The translations under genes and the position numbers were made by a program. The notes beneath the pieces were generated by a model that was not told the DNA's origin, ran no database searches, and was given only the letters and a program-made list of their open reading frames with translations. From positions 1-64,000 of the forward strand of contig JBDHTX010000011.1 of assembly GCA_039808885.1 (NCBI GenBank): 64,000 bases of DNA, read 5' to 3'. Below are positions 41,684 through 49,652 of this stretch, one piece after another (position 1 is the stretch's first letter; each line of letters starts with the position of its first letter). Origin of the DNA: Dongia_A sp039808885. GTDB lineage: Bacteria; Pseudomonadota; Alphaproteobacteria; Dongiales; Dongiaceae.

Positions 41684-42847
41684 TTGGGTATGAAGTTCGG
41701 TAGCGACAAGAAGTACGAGAAGCTGCTGGAAGCGGTCGGCAACGGCGACGTCAGCCGCCGCGACCTGATGCGCATCATCGGCGTGACCGCGGCCGCGGTC
41801 GGCGTGGTCGGCGGCCCCTTCGGCAAGCTGACGCGCGAAGCCATGGCGGCGGTCGAGCAGGTCCGCTTCGACGGCTGGGGCGGCATCGTCTCCGAGGCCT
41901 TCCACAACTACGCCTTCCCCCCGTTCACCGAGAAGACTGGCATCAAGGTGGTCGAGGGCGAATTCGGCGACACCGACGAGTTCCTCACCCTGGTGAAGGC
42001 GGCGCAGCCCGGCGAATACAACATCTTCCTGGTCAGCGGCGTCTACGACTACGCCCGCTTCAACAAGGCCGGCTTCGGCTCCTGGATCAACGAGGCGAAC
42101 ATCCCGAACCTCGCCAATGTGCTGCCGGCGACCATCGACGCCTTCAAGCGCGAGACCGACGGCAAGATCTCGGCCGTGCCGTTCGACTACGGCACCACCG
42201 GCATCGCCTATAACCGGAAATACATCTCCGACGACGAGGCGAAGCAGGGCGCCAAGATCCTGTGGGACGAGAAATACAAGGGCAAGATGGCGCTCTATGA
42301 CGGCTGGCAGACCCGCGCCTGGATGGCCAGCATCTACACCGGCCAGGACCCGCAGGGCGCCACCGACACGGCGGCGATGTGGGATGCCTGCCGCAAGCAG
42401 CGCGGCCTGGTGGTGAAATACTGGGGTTCGGGCCAGGAGTTCATCGACCTCATGTCGAAGGAGGAGATCATCCTCTCCGACGGCTGGTCGGGCCGCGTCG
42501 CGGCGCTGCGCGAGGCGGGCCAGGATATCGGCTTCATCGACACCGCCAATGCCGGCTTCGCCTGGCTCGAGGGCCTGATGGTGCTGGCCGGCAGCCCGAT
42601 GCCGGAATGCGAGGAGCTGCTCAACTTCTGCATCGAGCCGAAGGTGGCCCTCGCCATCGCCGAAGGCCAGAACTACCCGTCCTCGCTCGATCCCAACAAG
42701 GTCGAGATGAGCGACAAGGTGAAGGCGCTGCCGGGCTTCGACCCCACCGGCAAGTTCGAGAACTTCATCTGGGAGCGGGCGGACTACTGGACCGCGAACC
42801 AGGACGCCTTCAAGAAGGATTGGGAGCGTATCTCGAAGGGTGCGTAA
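41684..42847 (+). CDS. Polyamine-type ABC transporter substrate-binding protein (PotD-like)
   Basis: The 387-residue periplasmic protein has an apparent Tat signal (SRRDLMRIIGVTAAAVGVVGG, about residues 24-44). The mature part is a type-2 binding fold: FDGWGGIVSEAF, VVEGEFGDTDEFLTLVKA, VPFDYGTTGIAYN and LSDGWSGRVAALREAG. Export by Tat is unusual for PotD homologues but common in this group of alphaproteobacterial relatives. A strong GAGGAGG ribosome-binding site suits a high-copy binding protein. A GC-rich stem-loop separates it from the ATPase. Confidence 0.9.
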   Translation: MGMKFGSDKKYEKLLEAVGNGDVSRRDLMRIIGVTAAAVGVVGGPFGKLTREAMAAVEQVRFDGWGGIVSEAFHNYAFPPFTEKTGIKVVEGEFGDTDEFLTLVKAAQPGEYNIFLVSGVYDYARFNKAGFGSWINEANIPNLANVLPATIDAFKRETDGKISAVPFDYGTTGIAYNRKYISDDEAKQGAKILWDEKYKGKMALYDGWQTRAWMASIYTGQDPQGATDTAAMWDACRKQRGLVVKYWGSGQEFIDLMSKEEIILSDGWSGRVAALREAGQDIGFIDTANAGFAWLEGLMVLAGSPMPECEELLNFCIEPKVALAIAEGQNYPSSLDPNKVEMSDKVKALPGFDPTGKFENFIWERADYWTANQDAFKKDWERISKGA

Positions 42848-42888
42848 GGGGGCGCGAAAGCCTCCTTCGGACCTCCTTAGCGGAGGAA

Positions 42889-42917
42889 GCCGGCGGCGGA
42901 GGGGAGCCGCCGCCGGC
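42889..42917 (+). other. Stem-loop between binding-protein and ATPase genes
   Basis: A perfect 11-bp stem GCCGGCGGCGG (42889-42899) / CCGCCGCCGGC (42907-42917) with a 7-nt loop and no U-tract. In ABC importer operons such structures protect the upstream binding-protein mRNA and reduce downstream expression; that role is inferred here. Confidence 0.6.
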
Positions 42918-42943
42918 CTTCCCGGTCAGTCAAACTGGATGAT

Positions 42944-43999
42944 GTGATGAATGCCGTAGAACTGCGACAGGTCAGCAAGCGTTTCGGCCAGGCCGTGGTG
43001 GCCGTGGACGCCATCGACCTCGACGTGCCGCAGGGTTCCTTCGTGACGCTGCTGGGGCCGTCGGGCTGCGGCAAGACCACCACCCTCCGCATGATCGCCG
43101 GGCTGGAGAGCCCGAGCGCGGGCGAGATCCGCATCAAGGACAAGCGCATCAACGAATTGCCGATCCACAAGCGCAACCTCGGCATCGTGTTCCAGAACTA
43201 CGCTTTGTTCCCGCACAAGAACGTCGCCGCCAATGTCGGCTTCGGGCTGAAATACCGCAACGTGGCGCCGGACGAGATCGGCCGCCGCGTCGCCCGAGCC
43301 CTCGACATGGTGCGCCTGCCTGGGGTCGAGGAGCGTTATCCCACGCAATTGTCGGGCGGGCAGCAGCAGCGCATCGCGCTGGCCCGCGCCTTGGTGATCG
43401 AGCCCGACGTGCTGCTGCTGGACGAGCCGCTCTCGGCGCTCGACGCCAATCTGCGCGAGGAGATGCGGGTCGAGATCAAGAACATCCAGCACCGCATCGG
43501 CATCGCCACCGTCTTCGTCACCCACGACCAGGGCGAGGCGCTGGCCATGTCCGACCACGTGGTGGTGATGAACAAGGGCAAGATCGAGCAGGAGGGCCCG
43601 CCGCGCGAGGTCTACGAGCGGCCGCAGAGCGCCTTCGTGGCGAACTTCCTCGGCAACGCCAATTTCCTCAGCGGCCAGGTGCGCTCCTCCGTCGACGGCC
43701 ACGCCCAGGTGGCGCTCGGCGGCCATGTGCTGAACGCCACCACCGAGCGCAACGTGCAGGTGGGCGAGACGGTGACCGTGGTGGTGCGGGCGGAGAAGAT
43801 CGACCTGCTGCCGCCGGGCCAGGGCTGGCTGCCGGGAACCGTCGCCGATGTCGACTACCTCGGGGCGCTGGCGCGCTACCAGATCGCGCTGGGCGACGGC
43901 ACCAAGGTGCTCGGCCTCGCCAGCCTCAAGGACAAGCCGCTCGCGGTCGGCGAGCAGGTCGAGCTCCGCATCGACCCAAGGCACTGTCGGATTTTGTAG
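42944..43999 (+). CDS. Polyamine-type ABC transporter ATP-binding protein (PotA-like)
   Basis: The 351-residue ATPase has Walker A GPSGCGKTT at 38-46, Q-loop VFQNYALFPHKNV, signature LSGGQQQRIALARAL, Walker B VLLLDEPLSALD and the H-loop VTHDQGEAL. A C-terminal TOBE-type regulatory domain occupies about 240-351. It completes the importer with the two permeases and the binding protein upstream, the order being permease, permease, binding protein, ATPase. Repeat A4 follows 17 bp after the stop. Confidence 0.93.
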   Translation: MMNAVELRQVSKRFGQAVVAVDAIDLDVPQGSFVTLLGPSGCGKTTTLRMIAGLESPSAGEIRIKDKRINELPIHKRNLGIVFQNYALFPHKNVAANVGFGLKYRNVAPDEIGRRVARALDMVRLPGVEERYPTQLSGGQQQRIALARALVIEPDVLLLDEPLSALDANLREEMRVEIKNIQHRIGIATVFVTHDQGEALAMSDHVVVMNKGKIEQEGPPREVYERPQSAFVANFLGNANFLSGQVRSSVDGHAQVALGGHVLNATTERNVQVGETVTVVVRAEKIDLLPPGQGWLPGTVADVDYLGALARYQIALGDGTKVLGLASLKDKPLAVGEQVELRIDPRHCRIL

Positions 44000-44016
44000 G
44001 GGTTCAGTCCCTTACT

Positions 44017-44118
44017 CGTCATCACCGGGCCGACGCGGAGCGTCGAGACCCGGTGATCCAAGTTTCATTGCCTTGCCTCGACGACAACTGGATTGCCGGG
44101 TCAAGCCCGGCAATGACG
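44017..44118. repeat. Dispersed palindromic repeat, family A copy 4
   Basis: CGTCATCACCGGG ... CCCGGCAATGACG. The left hairpin has an enlarged loop that itself folds (CGACG-CGGAG-CGTCG), unlike the other copies. The right half is the usual ATTGCCGGG-N5-CCCGGCAAT. It sits between the convergent PotA-like and TerB-like genes. Confidence 0.85.
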
Positions 44119-44132
44119 ATGTAAAACGTGTG

Positions 44133-44579
44133 TTACTTCCCCTTCACCTTCGCCAGCGCCCGTTGCCGCGCTTCGCCGCGTTCGCGGTCGGTGACGTGGA
44201 TCAGGCCGGCAATGCGGCGCAGCAGCGCGTCCTCGTGCGGGTCGAGCACGCCGTCGGCGTAGGCGACCTCCCACATCATTTCCAGGATATGGCCGCGATC
44301 CTCGGGGCTGATCTTCTGCACGATGGCGCGGGTGAAGGGAAAGAACTGGGTGGAGCCGCGCACGGCCTGCTCGGCCGCCGCCATCAGCTCGTGCAACGCG
44401 GTCGCGGGCAGGTTGTAGCGCTCCGTCAGGATGCGCTCGATCGCGGCCCGCTCCTCGGCCGTGAAGTCGTCGTCCATGCGCGCCGCCTCGATCAGCAGGG
44501 CGGCGACGGCCAGCTGCAGTTCGTCGGGGCCGGCGGGCGCCGCCTGGCCGGAGAGGAAATCGCGGAGACGCTTGATCAT
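44133..44579 (-). CDS. TerB-family protein
   Basis: The 148-residue, all-helical acidic protein matches TerB/TerB-like domains: DELQLAVAALLIEAARMDDDFTAEERAAIERIL and the second half MMWEVAYADGVLDPHEDALLRRIAGLIHV, each with acidic clusters thought to bind metal. TerB proteins of this short form are widespread outside tellurite clusters and have no settled function. It is the last gene of a minus-strand run that includes the PepSY protein, 92 bp downstream of it. Confidence 0.85.
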   Translation of the reverse strand: MIKRLRDFLSGQAAPAGPDELQLAVAALLIEAARMDDDFTAEERAAIERILTERYNLPATALHELMAAAEQAVRGSTQFFPFTRAIVQKISPEDRGHILEMMWEVAYADGVLDPHEDALLRRIAGLIHVTDRERGEARQRALAKVKGK

Positions 44580-44671
44580 CTGAACTCCAACGCCGGAACG
44601 CGCGCGATCATGCGGCAGAAGCGGCGCCGGGTAAACGGCCCCGGAGGGGCAAGGCTCCTCCGGGGCAGAGA

Positions 44672-46075
44672 TCAGGCGGCCTGGAAGCCGGCCTCCTTCA
44701 GCCGCTTCGGCAGCAGCCAGTCGCAGACGGCGAAGACCAGGATGGCGAGCCCGCCGAGCGGGAAGGCCACCGCCAGCACCGCCCCCAGGATGAGCGCGCC
44801 GCGCGGGATGCGATAGTCGCGCGGATAGAGCGGGGCGCCGAGCTGGCCCGCCGGCCGCCGCTTCCACCACATGACCACGCCGCTGAGGCAGACCAGCAGC
44901 ACCGCGGCGCAGAACAGCACGTTGAGCGCGATGTTCCACCACCCCATCTGGCCCTCGTGCAGGGCGATGCCGACCGCCATCGCCTTGCCCGGCATCGAGT
45001 AGTCGGCATAGCCGACATCGGCCAGGATCTTGCCGGTGTATTGGTCGACATGCACGGTGCGGTCGGCGGTCGGGTCGAGGCTGTCGTAGCTCATCGAATC
45101 CCGGCTCAGGGTCCAGACCCCAGTTTCGTCCGCCGGAATCGCGACCTGGAACCGGCCATCGAAGCCGATGGCTCGGCCCAGCGCCACGATGCTTTCCAGC
45201 GTCACCGGCATGCCTGCCGGCACACCGTCGACGCCGGCGGTGGAGCCGGAAGCGGGCATCGGCGTCTGCTCAAGCGCCCAGGGCACGCCGGCCTCGGCGC
45301 CGTGGTTCATGCCGGCATGGGTCTTGTCGGACAACGGCACGTTGTCCCACTTCGCCGCCGGGAACGTGCTCCAGGCCTGCACGAACTTGCCGCCCCACAC
45401 GCCGGTCCAGGACAGGCCGGAGAGCAGGAAGAAGAACAGCACCGGCGCGATCCAGAAGCCGGTGCTTGCGTGCAGCGACTTCCAGAACGGCCGGCCCCTG
45501 GCCCGCAGCCGGGGCAGCAGCACCTGGCCGAGGGTGGCGCCGTTGCGCGGCCACCAGAGATAGAGTCCGGTGACCAGGAGCACGATGCCCAGGCTGGCCG
45601 CGATCTCGATGATGAAATCGCCGAAGCCGCCATTGTCGCCGATCAGGAGCTCGCCGTGGATGTGGGTGGCGAACTCGTTCCAGGTGCCGGCCTGCGGCAC
45701 GTCGCGCAGGATGGCGCCGGTATGGGGATCGACCGCCAGCATCCGCGCCCCGTCCTCCAGATCGACGCGGAAGATCGCGGGGTTTTCGGCGCTCAGCGGC
45801 GCGATGTATTGGCCGATCCTGCCGCCGGGATGCGCGGCCAAGGCCACCTTCTCCTGGTCGGGGATGGAGAGCGCCGCGGCGCCCGGCGATACCTCCAGGA
45901 AATCGCCGTATTCGGGGGCGATGGCGGTGTACCACAGGATGATGAGGCCGGTGACGGCCAGCATGATCAGGAACGGGATGACGTAGAGGCCGGCATAGAA
46001 ATGCCAGCGCCAGACGGCCCGGTAGAACCGGGTGCTCGCCGCGGCGTCGCGCCGCGACAGATCGGAAATCGACAT
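44672..46075 (-). CDS. PepSY-associated membrane protein (PiuB-like, iron-regulated)
   Basis: The 467-residue inner-membrane protein starts MSISDLSRRDAAASTRFYRAVWRWHFYAGLYVIPFL and has four main helices with two PepSY-like periplasmic stretches (DPHTGAILRDVPQAG, VDQYTGKILADVGYAD). Histidines in the helices (HIHGELL, HASTGFW, LHEGQMGWW) could bind heme or metal. Relatives are often induced by iron limitation or linked to siderophore or copper uptake. It lies 71 bp downstream of a DUF2946-like gene, which supports a metal-homeostasis role. Confidence 0.87.
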   Translation of the reverse strand: MSISDLSRRDAAASTRFYRAVWRWHFYAGLYVIPFLIMLAVTGLIILWYTAIAPEYGDFLEVSPGAAALSIPDQEKVALAAHPGGRIGQYIAPLSAENPAIFRVDLEDGARMLAVDPHTGAILRDVPQAGTWNEFATHIHGELLIGDNGGFGDFIIEIAASLGIVLLVTGLYLWWPRNGATLGQVLLPRLRARGRPFWKSLHASTGFWIAPVLFFFLLSGLSWTGVWGGKFVQAWSTFPAAKWDNVPLSDKTHAGMNHGAEAGVPWALEQTPMPASGSTAGVDGVPAGMPVTLESIVALGRAIGFDGRFQVAIPADETGVWTLSRDSMSYDSLDPTADRTVHVDQYTGKILADVGYADYSMPGKAMAVGIALHEGQMGWWNIALNVLFCAAVLLVCLSGVVMWWKRRPAGQLGAPLYPRDYRIPRGALILGAVLAVAFPLGGLAILVFAVCDWLLPKRLKEAGFQAA

Positions 46076-46146
46076 GGGAGCCTCGCGTAAAATGAGCTGA
46101 ATCGCGCCGCACCCTTCCAGGGGCGCGGCGACGGATGTGATCGGAT

Positions 46147-46530
46147 TCAGGTCAGCGAGGCGGGCGGGGCGCGGGGTTGAAGCGGGCGGCCGCGATGGAC
46201 GTTCTCCCGCGGTTCCGCCGCCGCGACCATGATGCTGCGCGGCGACGCGCGCGGCTGGTCGATTTGTTCGGGCGGCAGATCGGCTGTCGACGTGGGGCAG
46301 CAGAGGCCGCAGCCGAGCACGCAGGCCTGGCAATGGCCGTTGTGCTGCTGGCCGGTCCCGCCGTCATCCTGGCGTTCGCCGGGCGTCGTGCAGAGCGACA
46401 GGGCGGCGGCCTGCGCGACGCCGGCGGCGCCGGACAGCGCCGGGCTCGGCAGCAGGCCGCCCAATGTCGGCGCCAGCAGGATGCCGATCAGCAACAGGGC
46501 AAGCACGCGGCGCAGGCTATGCGTCCGCAT
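46147..46530 (-). CDS. DUF2946-like exported Cys/His-rich protein
   Basis: The 127-residue product begins MRTHSLRRVLALLLIGILLAPTLGG, a signal or membrane anchor. The mid-region HNGHCQACVLGCGLCCP is rich in potential metal ligands (H-x2-C-x2-C, then further cysteines). The C-terminal RGRPLQPRAPP fits the short Pro/Arg tail of DUF2946 proteins, which occur next to copper- or iron-related genes. The start at 46530 has a weak GGGGA upstream. It precedes the PepSY gene on the same strand. Confidence 0.6.
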   Translation of the reverse strand: MRTHSLRRVLALLLIGILLAPTLGGLLPSPALSGAAGVAQAAALSLCTTPGERQDDGGTGQQHNGHCQACVLGCGLCCPTSTADLPPEQIDQPRASPRSIMVAAAEPRENVHRGRPLQPRAPPASLT

Positions 46531-46615
46531 GCGGAATCCCCGAGTCAATCCGGCAATGATCCCCGCAGTCATGGCTGCGCAGGAAAGCGCCCCGGACATT
46601 GTTTGTCGAGCGGAT

Positions 46616-48676
46616 TCAGGGCTGCATTGCGCCGATGACGACTCTGTCGCGGCGGGCCTCCCCATCGCCGCCCTCCAGCTTCACCTCCAGCTCCTGGGCC
46701 AGGCGATGCCCGGAATAGACGGCGTGGCCGATGGTGGCCGGCGCCTCGGCATCGCCGATCAGATGCAGCGACTGGATGCCGCCGGCCTGTCCGCCTGCCA
46801 GCCGTGCGGCAAGGTCGTCGTACAGCGCACGATTGGGCGCGCGCGAGGTCACCGGCACCAGCGTCGCCGCGGCGATGGTCTCGACCCGGCCGGTCAGGCG
46901 GTCAGCGAACTCGACCTTGCCGCCGGCGAAGCGCAGCGGCAGCAGGTTGCCGCGCCAGGCGACGCCCAGTTGCTCCAGCCGCGCCATGCTGCGGGCCTGT
47001 TCCTGGGTGTAGTAGGTCCAGGGCGCGAATTGCGCCTCGGCCGAGACATAGGTGACGCGTGCCCCCGCCGCCGCCAGCTTCTCCGCGATCAGCGGCGCGA
47101 TGTAGTAGCCGTCATCGTCAAAGACCACGACCGCGCCGGCGACGGTCGCGCCGTCCAGGATCTCGTCCACCGAGCGGATGCCGGGATCGGCCGGGTCGAG
47201 GACCGGCAGCGCGGTGTTGCGGCCCACGCCGTCCTTGCGCCACTGGCTGCCGGTGGCGATGACCACATGGTCGGGTGCGGCGGCGATGACATCCTCGGCG
47301 CGCATCCGGCTTTCCAGGTAGAGATCGACATTGGCCAGCTTGCCGATCTGGGTCAGGCGCCAGTCGCGCACCCGCGCCCATTCGGTGAGGCCGGGCAGGG
47401 CGCTTTCCCGCGTCACCCGCCCGCCGGCCGCGCGCTGCGCCTCCGCCAGGGTCACGCGATAGCCGCGCTGGCCCAGCGCCCGCGCCGCCTCGAGCCCGGC
47501 CGGGCCGCCGCCGACCACCAGCACGGCGGCGTCGGATTTGCGCGGCGCGATGCGCTCCGGGTGCCAGCCGCGCCGCCATTCCTCGCCCATGCTCGGATTC
47601 TGGGTGCAGCGGATCGGCACGCCACGCGAGTTGTGCGCGTAGCAGAAATTGCAGCCGATGCATTCGCGGATGTCGTCGAAGCGGCCTTCCTTGATCTTGG
47701 TCGGGATGAAGGGATCGGCGATGGAAGGCCGCGCCGCGCCGATGAAGTCCGCGGTGCCGGACTTCACCAGCCGCAGCATGGATTCAGGCGAGGTGTAGCG
47801 GCCGACGGTCACCACCGGCTCGCGCACCACGGCGCGGATGCGCTTCACCCGGTCTTCCAGCGCGCCTTCCTTGACGTAGCGGGAGGAACCCATCTCCACC
47901 GAATAATCGGCGATGGTGACGTCCCACAGATCGGGCAGGCCGGCGAGCAGGCTGGTCATTTCCAGCCGGTCGTCGGTGATCTCGCCGTGATCGTCCTCGA
48001 TCGACCAGCGCAGGGCGACGGCGCAGCGGTGACCCACCGTCTCCTTCACCAGTTCCAGCAGCTCGCGCACCAGGCGCACGCGGTTGGCGGCGCTGCCGCC
48101 ATACTCATCGCCGCGGCGGTTGAGCGCGGGGTTCAGCATGGTGGAAAGCAGGTAGTGATGCGCCGCGTAGACATAGACGATGTCGAACTCCGCTTCGAGC
48201 GCGCGCTTGGCCGCCGCCACGTGCCAGCGCCGGATGTCGCGGATATCGGCGGCGTCGAGGCTGCGCGTCTGCACCGGGTCGGGCATGTCGACAGGACGGC
48301 CGTTGAGCGCGAAGGGCACCCGGCGGCTGGTCAGATTGGCCGAATGGTCGCCGGAGACCCAGAGCTCGATCCCGGCCAGGGCGTCATGTGCGTGCACCGC
48401 CTCGGTCATCGCCGCGTGGTTCCGCACGTCGTCGTCGTCCCACAGGGTGGCGAAGGGCAGAGGCGTCTCGTCGGAGCTCGGGTGGATGGAGCAATACTCG
48501 GTGCAGACGACGCCCCAGCCGCCCTCGGCCTTCATGCCGCGCATGGCGGCCAGGGTGCGCGGCCGCTCGTAGCCCATGCCGGTGCAATGCGGCACCTGGT
48601 AGAAGCGGTTCTTCGCGGTGACCGGGCCGAGCTTGACCGGCTGGAACAGGATGTCGAAGCGGCTGTCGGTCGCCAT
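46616..48676 (-). CDS. TMADH-like NADH:flavin oxidoreductase with [4Fe-4S] and FAD/NAD domains
   Basis: The 686-residue protein has the old-yellow-enzyme TIM barrel (1-370), an iron-sulfur motif C339-x2-C342-x2-C345-x11-C357, and a C-terminal dinucleotide-binding module (VLVVGGGPAGLEAARALGQRG onward). This is the layout of trimethylamine/dimethylamine dehydrogenases and of 2,4-dienoyl-CoA reductase. Y61 and the Y170/H173 pair match TMADH catalytic positions, but the segment ADYSVEMGSSR lacks the Trp/Asp of the trimethylamine pocket. The true substrate is therefore uncertain (N-methylated amine, betaine or other). Confidence 0.83.
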   Translation of the reverse strand: MATDSRFDILFQPVKLGPVTAKNRFYQVPHCTGMGYERPRTLAAMRGMKAEGGWGVVCTEYCSIHPSSDETPLPFATLWDDDDVRNHAAMTEAVHAHDALAGIELWVSGDHSANLTSRRVPFALNGRPVDMPDPVQTRSLDAADIRDIRRWHVAAAKRALEAEFDIVYVYAAHHYLLSTMLNPALNRRGDEYGGSAANRVRLVRELLELVKETVGHRCAVALRWSIEDDHGEITDDRLEMTSLLAGLPDLWDVTIADYSVEMGSSRYVKEGALEDRVKRIRAVVREPVVTVGRYTSPESMLRLVKSGTADFIGAARPSIADPFIPTKIKEGRFDDIRECIGCNFCYAHNSRGVPIRCTQNPSMGEEWRRGWHPERIAPRKSDAAVLVVGGGPAGLEAARALGQRGYRVTLAEAQRAAGGRVTRESALPGLTEWARVRDWRLTQIGKLANVDLYLESRMRAEDVIAAAPDHVVIATGSQWRKDGVGRNTALPVLDPADPGIRSVDEILDGATVAGAVVVFDDDGYYIAPLIAEKLAAAGARVTYVSAEAQFAPWTYYTQEQARSMARLEQLGVAWRGNLLPLRFAGGKVEFADRLTGRVETIAAATLVPVTSRAPNRALYDDLAARLAGGQAGGIQSLHLIGDAEAPATIGHAVYSGHRLAQELEVKLEGGDGEARRDRVVIGAMQP

Positions 48677-48773
48677 GGCTGCCGGTCTCCCCAAGCTGAC
48701 TCCAAGTCTGAATTCTCGTTCAACCTGGAGTCCGGCGTGCCGCGTCGTCAAGCCATCCCGTTGCCGCAGACGA

Positions 48774-48810
48774 AACGGCCCGGCGCCGGGATCACCCGGG
48801 CCGGGCCGTT
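48774..48810 (-). terminator. Terminator-like stem-loop downstream of the GST gene
   Basis: Arms AACGGCCCGG (48774-48783) and CCGGGCCGTT (48801-48810) enclose a 17-nt GC-rich loop that can pair further. On the minus strand the stem is followed by TCGTC, so the U-tract is poor. It lies 22 bp downstream of the GST stop. Confidence 0.5.
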
Positions 48811-48831
48811 GGTCGACTGTGCGTCGAGCGG

Positions 48832-49437
48832 TTAGGCGAGGCCTTCCGCCTTCGCCGCCGCCTGGGCCGACGGCCGCGCGGCGACGCGATCCATGAAGGA
48901 TTTCAGCGCCGGCCACTTGTCGAGGCCGATGTCGAAATACTTGGCCCAGCCGACGACGGTGTAGAGATAGGCGTCCGGCGCGGTGAAGCTGTCGCCCATC
49001 AGGAAGCTGTTCTTCGCCAGATGCGCGTTGATGGTGTCGAAGCGGCCCTTGATCTTGTCGATCAGGACCTTCTTGTACTCGTCCGGCGTGGTCTTGGCGA
49101 AGAGCGGGCCGAACTGCTTGTGCAGCTCGGTGGAGATGAAGTTGAGCCAGGACTGCATCTTGTAGCGCGCCGGCGTGCCGTTGGCGGGCGCCAGGCCCTT
49201 GGCCGGCACCTGGTCGGCGATGAACTGGTCGATGGCCGGGCCCTCGGTGATCACCTCGCCATTGTCGAGCTGCAGCGCCGGCACGTAGCCGTTGGGGTTG
49301 ATCTTGGTGAAGTCGGCGCCGCTCTCGGTCTTCCTGGCGCCGAGATCGACCTTCTCGAGGGAGAAATTCAGTCCAGCTTCGCGAAGCAGGATGTGCGGCG
49401 CGTGCGAGCAGGCGCCCGGTGAATAGTAGAGTTTCAT
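48832..49437 (-). CDS. Beta-class glutathione S-transferase
   Basis: The 201-residue protein has the thioredoxin-like N-terminal domain with MKLYYSPGACSHAPHI; C10 is the beta-class catalytic or glutathione-binding cysteine. NGYVPALQLDNGEVITEGPAI supplies the cis-proline and glutathione contact, and the all-helical domain ends LKSFMDRVAARPSAQAA. Members conjugate electrophiles or reduce mixed disulfides. The start at 49437 is the family-typical one. It is divergent from glutathione reductase, with a palindrome overlapping its promoter. Confidence 0.92.
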   Translation of the reverse strand: MKLYYSPGACSHAPHILLREAGLNFSLEKVDLGARKTESGADFTKINPNGYVPALQLDNGEVITEGPAIDQFIADQVPAKGLAPANGTPARYKMQSWLNFISTELHKQFGPLFAKTTPDEYKKVLIDKIKGRFDTINAHLAKNSFLMGDSFTAPDAYLYTVVGWAKYFDIGLDKWPALKSFMDRVAARPSAQAAAKAEGLA

Positions 49438-49510
49438 GTTCGTGACTCCCGGTTCAACATGGATGCGCGATCGGCATTGAAATTCGGCCGGCGCAAGGCG
49501 TGCAGCCATA

Positions 49511-49541
49511 TGTAACATATAAAGTTACAATCATTCGTCAA
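49511..49541 (-). promoter_or_regulatory. GST promoter with overlapping palindromic operator
   Basis: The minus-strand promoter TTGACG (49541-49536), 16-bp spacer, TATGTT (49519-49514) is overlapped by the perfect inverted repeat TGTAAC (49511-49516), 7-bp spacer, GTTACA (49524-49529). Binding there would block polymerase. The block is far richer in A+T than its surroundings. The binding protein is unknown; PadR-, HxlR- or TetR-type repressors use comparable sites. Confidence 0.6.
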
Positions 49542-49652
49542 GGGGTGCCGGGCGGTTTCCTGTGGATGATTTCCGCCCTTGCGTTGCCCCTCCCCACGGC
49601 GCCACCTAGACTGCGAGTGGCGTTGATGCGCCGGCATTTCCAGGTGACCAGC

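Noticed and set aside
44133..44579. Tellurite-resistance function for the TerB-like protein
   Set aside because: No other ter genes nearby, and short TerB proteins are common outside tellurite clusters.
46229..48835. An 868-codon plus-strand open frame opposite the TMADH-like gene
   Set aside because: Low-complexity antisense translation; the minus-strand gene has intact cofactor motifs and a ribosome-binding site.
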